From Elusimicrobia bacterium GWA2_62_23 (GTDB lineage: Bacteria > Elusimicrobiota > Elusimicrobia > Elusimicrobiales > UBA9959), in NCBI GenBank assembly GCA_001799635.1, contig MGTV01000008.1, forward strand, positions 126,879 to 190,878: 64,000 bases of DNA, given 5' to 3'. The first letter of the stretch is position 1. Each line of letters begins with the position of its first letter. A model generated the notes under the pieces. It had not been told where the DNA came from. It did not search any database and was given only the letters and a program-made list of their open reading frames with translations. Shown in pieces: positions 18,393-27,815 of this stretch. The position numbers were made by a program, and so were the translations under genes.

Positions 18393-19564
18393 TACCCCTG
18401 ATGAAGAACACGTTCCTCAACGAGTACGAGACCAAGAAAGAGCTGGTGGATTTTATAATGAAGGCCAAGATCCTCAGCATGGGGGAGAAGTGCCTGGAAT
18501 TCGAGAAGGCCTTCGCCAAGGCGCAGGGCCGCAAGCACTGCATTCTTTTCAACAGCGGCGGCAGCGCCAACCTGGCCCTGCTGCAGGCCTTGAAGAACCT
18601 GGGCCGCCTCAAGGACGGCGACAAGGTGGGTTTCTCCGCCCTGACCTGGTCCACCAACGTCATGCCCATCCTGCAGCTCGGCATGAAGGCCGTGCCCGTG
18701 GACTGCGACCCGAAGACGCTCAATTCTATGTCCGCCAACCTGGCAGAAACCCTGAAGACGGAAAAACTCAGCGCCTTCTTCATCACCAACGCCCTCGGTT
18801 TAGCAGGCGACCTGGGCGAGATCCGCGAGCTGTGCAAAAAGAACGGCATTATCCTCATAGAAGACAACTGCGAATCCCTGGGCACGGTGCTGCCCGGCGG
18901 CCGCACCGGCAATTTCGGCCAAGCGTCCACTTTCTCCTTCTTCGTGGCGCATCACATGTCCACCATAGAGGGCGGCTGCTGCTGCACCGACGACGACGAG
19001 CTCGACGAGATGTTGCGCGTCACCCGGGCCAACGGCTGGGACCGCAACCTGCCTTTCGCGGCTCAGCGCCGCCTGCGCGAGAAATACGGCGTTAAGAGCG
19101 AGTTCGAGGCCAAGTACACTTTCTACGACCTGGGCTTCAACCTGCGCCCCACCGAGATCACCGGTTTCCTGGGCCTCACCCAGCTGCGCTACCTGGACGC
19201 TAACTGCGAGACCCGGCAGAAGAACTTCCGCCTGCTGGAGGCCGAGGTGAAGAACAATCCCGACCTGATCCCGCTGGAGACCGGCCACCTGTCCTTCGTT
19301 TCCAACTTTGCGTTCACCGTGGTCTGCAAGACCAAGGAACTGCGCAGCAAGTACATAGAGCAGTTCTCCGGAGACGGCGTGGAGATACGCCCCGTGATAG
19401 CCGGCAATATGCAGCGCCAGCCTTTCTATGCGAAATATGTCGGTAAAAAGTTCGATCTGAAAGGGGCGGAATTCCTGCACGAATGCGGTTTCTACTTCGG
19501 GAATTACCCGGAGCTGACCGACTCCGACCTGGACATGCTCAAGAGCTGCCTGCGGAAGTATTGA
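18389..19564 (+). CDS. ColD-like PLP-dependent GDP-4-keto-6-deoxymannose 3-dehydratase (DegT/DnrJ/EryC1 fold)
   Basis: PLP-Lys position occupied by His: 'STFSFFVAHHMSTIEGGCC'; lacks the E1 Cys cluster; sits with gmd/fcl-type genes. Confidence 0.85.
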   Translation: MIPLMKNTFLNEYETKKELVDFIMKAKILSMGEKCLEFEKAFAKAQGRKHCILFNSGGSANLALLQALKNLGRLKDGDKVGFSALTWSTNVMPILQLGMKAVPVDCDPKTLNSMSANLAETLKTEKLSAFFITNALGLAGDLGEIRELCKKNGIILIEDNCESLGTVLPGGRTGNFGQASTFSFFVAHHMSTIEGGCCCTDDDELDEMLRVTRANGWDRNLPFAAQRRLREKYGVKSEFEAKYTFYDLGFNLRPTEITGFLGLTQLRYLDANCETRQKNFRLLEAEVKNNPDLIPLETGHLSFVSNFAFTVVCKTKELRSKYIEQFSGDGVEIRPVIAGNMQRQPFYAKYVGKKFDLKGAEFLHECGFYFGNYPELTDSDLDMLKSCLRKY

Positions 19565-19572
19565 GCCCCAAG

Positions 19573-20586
19573 ATGACGCGTACCTGGAACAAGAAAGTGC
19601 TGGCGGTGCTGATGCAGTGGGAATACTGCGACAGGAGCCGCGGCGTTTCCGGCGACAAGCTGATCTTCTTCGACGTCATTTCCAAGCTGGCGCCGGGGGC
19701 AGAGGCTTTCTGGTACGACGACTACATCCACGACCTGCCCGAACTGCGGCGAAAACTGCTGGAGCGGGCGGAGCAGGTGAAACCGGACCTTATCTTCTGG
19801 CCTTCCTATACTAACCAGCTGGACCCGGCCACCCTGGACGCGCTGCGCGCCAAGTGGCCCACCTGCGGCTGGTTCGGCGACGATACCTGGCGCTTCAACT
19901 CTTATTCCTCGAAGCTGGCGCCTCACTTCACCCACGTCCTTACCACGGACATGTTCAGCGTGGAAAAGTACCGTAAACTTGGCGTGGAACCCATTCTCAC
20001 GCAGTGGGCCGGGCACACTTTCGGCCAGGCGCTGCAGCCCCGGCCGGCCGGAGGGGAGTTCGAGTTCGATGTCTCTTTTATAGGCGGCCGCAACTACGCG
20101 CGCGACTGGTTCATTAAAACCCTTGGCGTGAACGGGGTAAAGGTGGACTGCTTCGGCCACGGCTGGCCCAACGGCCTGGTCAGCTTCGAGCGGATGGGGC
20201 AGATCTTCAACTCCAGCCGCATAAACCTGAACCTGTCCAACAGCGTGCCGCGCGATATCCGCTGCGTGCTCGCCGGGCCCATGAACCTTGCCCGGTACCT
20301 GCGCGGCAAGAAGAACGCCGAGCAGATCAAGGCCCGCAACTTCGAGATCCCGCTGGCCGGCGGCTTCCAGCTCACCAATTACGCCCCCGGCCTGGATCGC
20401 TACCTCAGGATAGGCGAGGAGACCGCCGTCTTCACCACCCCCGAGGACTGCGCCGACCTCATACGCTATTATCTGGCCAACGACGGTGAACGCGCCGCCG
20501 TGGCCGCCGCCGGCCACGCCCGGGCCGTAAAAGAGCACACCTATCTCGCTCGGATGGAAGCAGTGTTCGCTAAAATATGGCCCTAA
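19573..20586 (+). CDS. CgeB-like / GT-B glycosyltransferase family protein
   Basis: 'GWFGDDTWRF', 'YDVSFIGGRNYARDW'-type segment (DVSFIGGRNYARDWFIKTLG), C-terminal 'PLAGGFQLTNYAPGLDRYLRIGEETAVFTTPEDCADLIRYYLAND'. Confidence 0.75.
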   Translation: MTRTWNKKVLAVLMQWEYCDRSRGVSGDKLIFFDVISKLAPGAEAFWYDDYIHDLPELRRKLLERAEQVKPDLIFWPSYTNQLDPATLDALRAKWPTCGWFGDDTWRFNSYSSKLAPHFTHVLTTDMFSVEKYRKLGVEPILTQWAGHTFGQALQPRPAGGEFEFDVSFIGGRNYARDWFIKTLGVNGVKVDCFGHGWPNGLVSFERMGQIFNSSRINLNLSNSVPRDIRCVLAGPMNLARYLRGKKNAEQIKARNFEIPLAGGFQLTNYAPGLDRYLRIGEETAVFTTPEDCADLIRYYLANDGERAAVAAAGHARAVKEHTYLARMEAVFAKIWP

Positions 20587-21605
20587 AGAGATTAGCCGTC
20601 TGGGCGGCCCAGCCTTACCAGAAAGACAGGCTGTTCGACCCGGCCAGCCCGCTTAACAGGGACAATTGCCTGGAGCCTTTCCACGCCCTGAAGGCCAGAC
20701 TGTCAGCCGCCGGCTGGGAGTGCCGCACCCAGGACGCCTATAAAGCCCCCGGCATCGTCCCGGACGCCGTTCTCTTCAGCGACCTGCCCTCCGTGCCGCT
20801 TTCCTCCGCCCTGGGGAATTGGGCCGGTAAGACCAGGAATTTTCTTATACTCAACGAGTGCGAAGTGATACGCCCGGACAACTGGGACCTGCGCAATCAC
20901 GAGGGTTTCGAGGCCATCTTCACCTGGAGCCCGCGGCTGGTAGACGGGCGAAAATATTTTAAGCTCAATTTTTCCATGACCTTCCCCGCGCCGGACGCCG
21001 CACCCACGGCCGAGCGGACGGGTTTCTGCGTCATGATAGCCGGAAACAAGAAGAGGCCGCACCCGCTTGAACTCTACTCCGAAAGGGAGGAGACCATACG
21101 CTGGTTCGAGCGCGAGCACCCGGGTGAGTTCGACCTCTACGGCGCGGGCTGGGACAGGAAAACTTTCGGCGGTCCGCGCCTGGTGAGGGCCCTGAACCGA
21201 ATAGGCCCGCTTACCCGGCTGCTGGCGGAGCGGTTCCCGTCGTACCGCGGCACAGTAAAGGAAAAACGCCCGGTCCTGGCGCAGTACAGATTCTCCATTT
21301 GCTACGAGAACGCCCGGGAGATACCCGGATACATCACCGAGAAGATCTTTGACTCCTTCTTTGCCGGCTGTGTGCCGGTTTACTGGGGCGCGCCGGATAT
21401 CCTGTCCCACGTGCCCAAGGCCTGCTTTATAGACCGGCGCGAATTCGCGACGCACGAGGACCTGTACGCTTACATGAAGAATATGTCGGAGGAGGAATAC
21501 GCGGCCCGGCGACAAGCTATCCGCGCCTACCTGGAAAGCCCTCAGGCCAGAGAATTCTCCGGCGCCTTCTTCGCCGAAACGGTGGCAAAGGCAGTTTTTA
21601 TATGA
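20577..21605 (+). CDS. glycosyltransferase family 10 (alpha-1,3-fucosyltransferase-like)
   Basis: 'YRFSICYENAREIPGYITEKIFDSFFAGCVPVYWGAPDILSHVPKACFIDRREF' typical GT10 C-terminal motif. Confidence 0.92.
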   Translation: MALKRLAVWAAQPYQKDRLFDPASPLNRDNCLEPFHALKARLSAAGWECRTQDAYKAPGIVPDAVLFSDLPSVPLSSALGNWAGKTRNFLILNECEVIRPDNWDLRNHEGFEAIFTWSPRLVDGRKYFKLNFSMTFPAPDAAPTAERTGFCVMIAGNKKRPHPLELYSEREETIRWFEREHPGEFDLYGAGWDRKTFGGPRLVRALNRIGPLTRLLAERFPSYRGTVKEKRPVLAQYRFSICYENAREIPGYITEKIFDSFFAGCVPVYWGAPDILSHVPKACFIDRREFATHEDLYAYMKNMSEEEYAARRQAIRAYLESPQAREFSGAFFAETVAKAVFI

Positions 21606-23089
21606 GCCGGGACGCGCTATTCCTGGTCGGAGGCAGGCTCTTTCAGGCCCTGCTTACGGTGGCCGCTTTGCGGTTGCTCACGACCCTGCTTTCCCCGGTG
21701 CAGGTGGGCAGCGTCTACCTGATGCTTTCTTTCGCGGCGTGGTTCGGGCTTTTTCTTGTAAGTCCCCTCGGGAATTACATCAACCGCAAACTTTACGGCT
21801 GGCACCAGGGTTCGCTGATCCCGGCCCGCTTCCGCCTGTTCAATCTTTACGTGCTCGCTGTGGCCGCCCTGGCTTTTCCGCTTGTGTTCGCCGCCAAGCA
21901 GTTCTTCGGCTTAGGGTCTGGCCTGCCGCTCGGACATTTCATGGCCGCGGTGGCGCTGTATGTGTACGCGCTGACCTGGAACCAGACCGTAATCCCCGCC
22001 CTGAACCTTCTGAACAAGCGGGAAGCTTTTGTTGGTTTTTCTGTGCTGTCTACGGGCCTGGGTTTGGCGCTCTCCTGCGCTTTTGCCCTGTACCTGGGGC
22101 CTACGGCCTATGCCTGGCTGTACGGGCAGGGGCTGGCTTTTCTGGCCGTCTACTGGCTGGCCCGGGTGAAACTCGGTTCTTCTACGGGTTCCGTGCCCGG
22201 AGGCCAGGGCGGCTTCGCCGTGCTGACCAGGGATAACCTGCGCGGTGTGTGGCTTTTCGCCGGACCGTTGTCCGTGTCCGCCCTTTTTATGTGGTTCCAG
22301 ACGCAGTCCTACCGCCTTATCGTGGAGCGTTTCGCGGGTCCGGAATTCCTCGGCTATCTCGTAATAGGGCTGGGGATAGCGTCAAACCTGGGCGGGGTCA
22401 CGGAATCTTTGGTGCAGCAGCTTTATTTCCCGGAGTTCTACCGGCGCCTGCACGGCTCTTCGGAGGAAGACCGGCGCCAGGCGCTGGCGCAACTGGCTGG
22501 CCGCGCGTTGCCGGTGTATTTGGTGCTGACCGCCTTTACCTGCGCCCTGGCCCCGCACCTTACCCGCGTGCTGGCGGCGCCGCAGTTCCACTCTGCCTGG
22601 AAATTCCTGGCGGTCGGAGCTTTTATAGAATTGTTCCGCATGACCACCAATATTTTCTCGGTTACGGCCCATGCAGAGATGAAGACGGTTTCCCTGATAA
22701 AACCTTTTGCCGTGGGAGGAGGAGCTACGGCTCTGGCCGTGCTGGCGGTCTGCCTGGCCGGCAAGCAGGGGCTGTTGGTGCCGGCTGGCATGGCGGCCGG
22801 CGGGCTGGTAACGCTGCTGCTGATGCGGGCAGCCATGGGGAAACTCTCCCGGTTCCCGCTGGACAGGGGGGCGCTCCTTAAGAGTCTGGCGCTGGCCCTG
22901 GGATTTCTGCCGGCGTTCTTCTGGCTGAGGGTGGAGTCCCTGGCCGGTTCGGCCGCGGTGCTCTCGGTTTTTTCGCTGTATTTCGTCTTTGCCCAGTGGC
23001 GGCTTATGGCGGGTCTGAAGGGCGACTCCTGTACCGCCGCTGACGCCCAGGCGGACGCGGAGATAAAGTCTTTCGGCGCGGAGGCTTAG
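21602..23089 (+). CDS. polysaccharide flippase/transporter-like multi-pass membrane protein (Wzx/MATE-like)
   Basis: ~495 aa, repeated hydrophobic segments, 'LNLLNKREAFVGFSVLSTGLGLALS' and 'LIVERFAGPEFLGYLVIGLGIAS' organisation; 4-nt overlap with GT10. Confidence 0.75.
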   Translation: MSRDALFLVGGRLFQALLTVAALRLLTTLLSPVQVGSVYLMLSFAAWFGLFLVSPLGNYINRKLYGWHQGSLIPARFRLFNLYVLAVAALAFPLVFAAKQFFGLGSGLPLGHFMAAVALYVYALTWNQTVIPALNLLNKREAFVGFSVLSTGLGLALSCAFALYLGPTAYAWLYGQGLAFLAVYWLARVKLGSSTGSVPGGQGGFAVLTRDNLRGVWLFAGPLSVSALFMWFQTQSYRLIVERFAGPEFLGYLVIGLGIASNLGGVTESLVQQLYFPEFYRRLHGSSEEDRRQALAQLAGRALPVYLVLTAFTCALAPHLTRVLAAPQFHSAWKFLAVGAFIELFRMTTNIFSVTAHAEMKTVSLIKPFAVGGGATALAVLAVCLAGKQGLLVPAGMAAGGLVTLLLMRAAMGKLSRFPLDRGALLKSLALALGFLPAFFWLRVESLAGSAAVLSVFSLYFVFAQWRLMAGLKGDSCTAADAQADAEIKSFGAEA

Positions 23090-23112
23090 GGCCTCCGCGG
23101 AACAGTTAACCT

Positions 23113-24147
23113 ATGACTCTAAAACTTCCAAAGGTCAGCGTTTGTGTGCCGGTGTACAATGGGGAGAAATACGTCGAGCAGACTATTTTGTCGCTGCTGG
23201 CCCTGGATTACCCTGACTACGAGATCATCTTTTCGGATAACCACTCTACGGACGGCACCGCCGCTATAATCAAACATTATGCTCAGAAGACCGGTAGGAT
23301 CGGCTACGTCCTGACCAAAGAGTTCCACTATTACGGCGAATATAATTTCAACAACTGCCTTACGCTGGGCGACGGTGAGTACGTAGCTGTTTATCACGCC
23401 GATGACGTCTACTACAGGGACATCCTTCGCAGATCAGCGGAGGCGCTGGCTGGGGACGCCTCCGTGGGGGCGGTGGTAGCGCGGGCCGAGCGCATAGACG
23501 CTAACGGGGACAAGATCGGGGACGGCAGTTTCTTTTATGAAAATTCCGTTTCGGACTATGATTTTGACGCCGCCCTCAGCGACGCTTTAAGAATAGGGTG
23601 CTCGCCTTTTATCTGTTCGAGCGCCATGTTCCGACGGGAGACCATAAAAAAACACGGTCTCGCCTGGAATTGCGAGAAGTATAAAACTTCCTCCGACCTG
23701 GGCCTGTTCCTGAATTTGCTGAAGCACGCCAAGATAAAGCTGATCCGTGAGAACATGCTGGCTTACCGCATCACCCAAACCCAGGGCTCCACTACGGTGA
23801 TCCGCAACCGTCTAGATAAGGGCAATTATTTCCTGGTCCTGAGGGATTACCGGCCTCAGATAGCCGCGAACAAGTACCGCCCGAACTATTACTATTCAGT
23901 GGCTAAAGATCTCCTGGTACGGGCCCTGAATTTTACCTATGCCGGCGAGTACGCCCGGAGCGACAGACGGCTGAAGGCTTTTTTTCGGGTCTTTTGGGGT
24001 AAATTTCAGTTCCTGCGGAAATTCCCTTCGGCCTGGCTGATGCTATGCCTGGGGGGGGGCGTCTGGCTGCTCAACCGGGCGATACCCTTTGAGGCCGTAA
24101 GAAAAAAACTTGTTTTCTGGGCGTTCAAGCTGGGACGGGCGGGATAA
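23113..24147 (+). CDS. glycosyltransferase family 2
   Basis: 'VSVCVPVYNGEKYVEQTILSLLALDYPDYEIIFSDNHSTDGTAAII'. Confidence 0.93.
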   Translation: MTLKLPKVSVCVPVYNGEKYVEQTILSLLALDYPDYEIIFSDNHSTDGTAAIIKHYAQKTGRIGYVLTKEFHYYGEYNFNNCLTLGDGEYVAVYHADDVYYRDILRRSAEALAGDASVGAVVARAERIDANGDKIGDGSFFYENSVSDYDFDAALSDALRIGCSPFICSSAMFRRETIKKHGLAWNCEKYKTSSDLGLFLNLLKHAKIKLIRENMLAYRITQTQGSTTVIRNRLDKGNYFLVLRDYRPQIAANKYRPNYYYSVAKDLLVRALNFTYAGEYARSDRRLKAFFRVFWGKFQFLRKFPSAWLMLCLGGGVWLLNRAIPFEAVRKKLVFWAFKLGRAG

Positions 24148-24166
24148 GGCGCAGCGGTGCTGCAAT

Positions 24167-25288
24167 ATGAAAATAGGTATAGACGCGCGGTTCGCGGTGC
24201 ATAAGCGGCGGGGCATAGGCAACTATGTGCTGCAGCTTCTCCGCCACCTGGCGCTGGCCGACAAAGAGAATTCCTACGTTCTTTACACCGACGCCGAAGA
24301 TAAAGAAGGCGTGCTGCCGCAGCAGGCCAACTTCAAGGTGAAGAGTTTGTCCGGTTTTTATCCGCTCTTCGAGCAGGTGCTCCTGCCCCGCGCCGCCGCC
24401 GCCGACCGGCTGGACGTGCTGCACTGCACGGGCAATACCGCCCCGCTTTTCCTGGCGGAGAATATCAAGCTGGTCCTTACCCTGCACGACGCCGCTTACA
24501 TGAAGAGCCTCGCGCAGTTGCCGCTTTCCCCGTCGCTGTACCAGCGCCTGGGCCGCCTCTACCGGCGCCAGGTGGCGCCGCGGGCCGCCCGCAGGGCCGC
24601 CGCCGTGCTGACCGTCTCGGAATTCGCCCGGCAGGAGATCCTGAAGCATTTTCAGTACCTGCCGCCGGTCTCGGTGCTGCACCTGGCGCCCGGTGAGAAT
24701 TTCAAGCCGCTGAACCGCGAGACCGTTAAAGGTTTTTTAGCGCGCCAATTCAACCTGGTGGACAAGTACTTCCTGGCCGTGGGCGGGGTGGACCCGCAGA
24801 AGAACACGGGGCGCGTGGTTAACGCCTTCCTGGAGCTCAAGGCGCAGGGGCGGCTGGATTGCGGCCTGGTAGTGGTGGGGGTGCCGGGCGGGGCGGAGGC
24901 CCTGCCATCGGTGCACAACCCATCGGGTGACGTGGTCTTCATAGATTTTGCCGGGCCAGTGGACCTGGCGCGCCTCTATTCCTGTGCCGAAGCGCTGCTT
25001 TTTCCGTCGCTGCTGGAATCTTTCGGCCTGCCGCCGCTGGAGGCCATGGCCTGCGGCACCCCGGTGCTGGGTTCTGCCACGGGGGCCATACCGGAGATCA
25101 CCGCCGGCGCGGCCCTGCTGGTGGACCCGCTCGAGGGCGAAGCTATCAAGACTGGGATGCTCCGGCTGTGCTCCGAGCCCGGGCTGCGCCAGGCGCTGGT
25201 GAAGGCCGGGCTGGAGCGGGCCAGGGATTTTTCCTGGGCCAAGCTGGCGGCCGGCACGCTTGAAACTTACCGGGGGGTGCTGGCGTGA
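24167..25288 (+). CDS. glycosyltransferase family 4
   Basis: 'MKIGIDARFAVHKRRGIGNYVLQLLRHL', 'AVGGVDPQKNTGRVVNAFLEL', 'PSLLESFGLPPLEAMACGTPVLGSATGAIPEI'. Confidence 0.95.
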   Translation: MKIGIDARFAVHKRRGIGNYVLQLLRHLALADKENSYVLYTDAEDKEGVLPQQANFKVKSLSGFYPLFEQVLLPRAAAADRLDVLHCTGNTAPLFLAENIKLVLTLHDAAYMKSLAQLPLSPSLYQRLGRLYRRQVAPRAARRAAAVLTVSEFARQEILKHFQYLPPVSVLHLAPGENFKPLNRETVKGFLARQFNLVDKYFLAVGGVDPQKNTGRVVNAFLELKAQGRLDCGLVVVGVPGGAEALPSVHNPSGDVVFIDFAGPVDLARLYSCAEALLFPSLLESFGLPPLEAMACGTPVLGSATGAIPEITAGAALLVDPLEGEAIKTGMLRLCSEPGLRQALVKAGLERARDFSWAKLAAGTLETYRGVLA

Positions 25289-26466
25289 AGGTGCTTTTTC
25301 TTACCCCGCGCTTTCCCTATCCGCCCATAAAAGGCGACCAGGCCATTCCCTATTACCGGCTTAAAGAGTTGGGCGGGCGCCACGAAATAACCCTGCTCAC
25401 GTTCTACGAGAAGGACTCCGACCTGGCCGGCTTGGAGCACCTGCGCCCATTCTGCCGGGAGATCCACGCCGTAAAACTGCCGCGCTGGCTGTCGGTGGCC
25501 AACATGCTTTTTCTGGGCGCGTTCTCCAGCGTGCCGTTCCAGGTCCTTTACTTCAGGTCCCCGGCTTTCGCCCGCAAGCTCGAAGAGGTGCTGGCGGCCG
25601 GCAAGTTCGAAGTGGCGCACGTCTTCATGTTGCGCCTGCTGCCCTACCTAGCCAAGGTGAGCGCCCCAAAACTGCTCGAACTCGTGGACTCAATGGCGCT
25701 GAACATGCGGCGACGCGCTTCCACGGAAGGGCCGCTGACGCGCTGGCTGTTCGCGGAGGAGGCCCGTCGGGTGGACGCCTATGAACCGGCCGCGGCCCGG
25801 TCGGCTCAGCGGCTGGTGGTGGTTTCCCGCAAGGACAGGGAGTACATCCCCGGCGATAATGTTTCCGTGATACCGCTAGGCGTGGATACTGAGCTCTTCC
25901 GGCCAGCGCCGGCGCGCCAGCCCCGCCCCGTTATAATTTTTACCGGTAACATGGGCTACGCGCCCAACGTTACCGCTGCGCTCTGGTTCGCGGAGCGCTG
26001 CCTGCCGCTCATCCAAAGCGAAATACCCGGGGCTGAACTGGTGATAGCCGGCGCCAGGCCCGCCCCCGCCGTGCTGGCGCTGGGAAAGCGCCCCGGCGTA
26101 AAGGTGACCGGCCCTGTGGATTCCATGCCCGGCGCGCTCGCCGGAGCCGCGGTGGCAGTGGCCCCCATGCAGTCCGGCTCGGGCATGCAGTTCAAGATCC
26201 TGGAAGCCATGGCCTGCGGCCTGCCCGTGGTGGCCACCAACCTGGGGGTGGGGGACATACAGGCCGTGCCCGGCGAGCAGCTGCTGGTGGCCGACGCCGC
26301 CGGAGAGTTCGCGGCGGCGGTAGTGAGCCTGCTCCGGTCTCCGGAAGCGGCCGACGCCCTGGGCAAAGCCGCACGCGTCTTTATAGAGCAGAACCACAGC
26401 TGGACGGGGGCCGCCGCGGCGGTGGAGAAACTTTACGCCCGGCTAAATAGTAGAATATCCCAATGA
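25285..26466 (+). CDS. glycosyltransferase family 4 (sugar-transferase, exopolysaccharide type)
   Basis: 'MKVLFLTPRFPYPPIKGDQAIPYYRLKEL', 'VIPLGVDTELF', 'SGMQFKILEAMACGLPVVATNLGVGDI'. Confidence 0.92.
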   Translation: MKVLFLTPRFPYPPIKGDQAIPYYRLKELGGRHEITLLTFYEKDSDLAGLEHLRPFCREIHAVKLPRWLSVANMLFLGAFSSVPFQVLYFRSPAFARKLEEVLAAGKFEVAHVFMLRLLPYLAKVSAPKLLELVDSMALNMRRRASTEGPLTRWLFAEEARRVDAYEPAAARSAQRLVVVSRKDREYIPGDNVSVIPLGVDTELFRPAPARQPRPVIIFTGNMGYAPNVTAALWFAERCLPLIQSEIPGAELVIAGARPAPAVLALGKRPGVKVTGPVDSMPGALAGAAVAVAPMQSGSGMQFKILEAMACGLPVVATNLGVGDIQAVPGEQLLVADAAGEFAAAVVSLLRSPEAADALGKAARVFIEQNHSWTGAAAAVEKLYARLNSRISQ

Positions 26467-27815
26467 GAACCGGGTTTTATAAGGCAGTGCTGGTGCTGGG
26501 CGACGTGGCCATTTTCTACGCCGCGCTGGCCGGCGCGCTGCTGCTGCGGCGGCCCCAGCTCTTTTCCGCGGAGTATTACCTGGCCCACGCCGAGGTCTTT
26601 ACCTTCGTGCTGCCCGGCTGCCTTATCATCAACTCCGTCCTGAGTCTGTACAATTTCCGCCAGATCATGGACCTGTCCGGCATCATAGGCGAGAGCTTGC
26701 TGGCCTTCTTCTACAATTTCCTCATCGCCACGGTCACCTTCTATTTCCTCGGTCCCGGCCTGCCTGCGCCCAAGACCTACCTGTTCCTCACTCTTCTGAT
26801 CTCCATGGTGCTGGGCGTTTACTGGCGGCGCCTATGGATGCAGGTGAGTTCGTCGAGGATCTTCGCCACCAAGACCCTTTTCCTGGGCCGCAACGCCCTG
26901 ATAGACCAGGTGATAGCCGACCTGAAGACGCACGAGTACAGCCGCTACCGCCTAATTACTGCGGAGGCGTTGGAGCGGTGGCAGACCGCCGCGAAGGGGA
27001 AGGGTCTTTCCGAACTGGTGGACCTGATAGTGGTGGCCGCGGACAAGGACGAGGTGGATGAGGCCTCCCGCCACATCCTGGCCAACGCCGTGGACGGGTC
27101 CATCCCGGTGTGGACCCATGTGGATTTTTACGAGGCTATGTATAAGAAGGTGCTGCCTAAATCAGTGCCATGGCTGCTTATCCACGTGCGGCAGCGCAAG
27201 CATACGGCCTACCTGATGGCCAAGAGCGTCTTCGATTTCATGGCGGCGGGGCTGATGCTGCTGGTTCTGCTGCCTTTCCTGCCCTTCGTGGCGCTCGCCA
27301 TAAAACTCACCGACGGGGGGAGCATATTCTACTCGCAGACCCGGGTGGGGCACCTGAAGAAGGAGTTCCGCCTGTGGAAATTCCGCACCATGCGAGTGGA
27401 CGCGGATAAACTCGGCTATCTGTGGAATACCGAAAAGGGCGACCCGCGCATTACCGCTATAGGAAAACTCCTGCGCCAGTTCAAGGTAGACGAACTGCCG
27501 CAGCTCTGGAACGTGCTGAACGGCGACATGTCGCTGGTGGGCCCGCGCCCGACGTGGACGGGGGAAAAACAGGCCTGGGATATGCCGGATTACCCGCTGC
27601 GCCTGCTGGTGAAGCCGGGCCTTACCGGCTGGGCGCAGATAAACGCCTCCGCCACCGACAGCGAAGCCGATACTTTTGAAAAGCTTTGTTACGATCTTTA
27701 CTACGTGAAGAACGTTTCGTTCGCCCTGGACCTGTCCATACTGCTGAAAACGGTACGCAGGGTCTTCCAGTCGGACAAATATCTCCGGGACAAGCGCCGC
27801 CAGGCCGTTAATTAG
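26463..27815 (+). CDS. polyprenyl glycosylphosphotransferase (initiating sugar transferase, polytopic)
   Basis: N-terminal TM region then 'FRLWKFRTMRVDADKLGYLWNTEKGDPRITAIGKLLRQFKVDELPQLWNVLNGDMSLVGPRPTW'. Confidence 0.93.
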   Translation: MRTGFYKAVLVLGDVAIFYAALAGALLLRRPQLFSAEYYLAHAEVFTFVLPGCLIINSVLSLYNFRQIMDLSGIIGESLLAFFYNFLIATVTFYFLGPGLPAPKTYLFLTLLISMVLGVYWRRLWMQVSSSRIFATKTLFLGRNALIDQVIADLKTHEYSRYRLITAEALERWQTAAKGKGLSELVDLIVVAADKDEVDEASRHILANAVDGSIPVWTHVDFYEAMYKKVLPKSVPWLLIHVRQRKHTAYLMAKSVFDFMAAGLMLLVLLPFLPFVALAIKLTDGGSIFYSQTRVGHLKKEFRLWKFRTMRVDADKLGYLWNTEKGDPRITAIGKLLRQFKVDELPQLWNVLNGDMSLVGPRPTWTGEKQAWDMPDYPLRLLVKPGLTGWAQINASATDSEADTFEKLCYDLYYVKNVSFALDLSILLKTVRRVFQSDKYLRDKRRQAVN

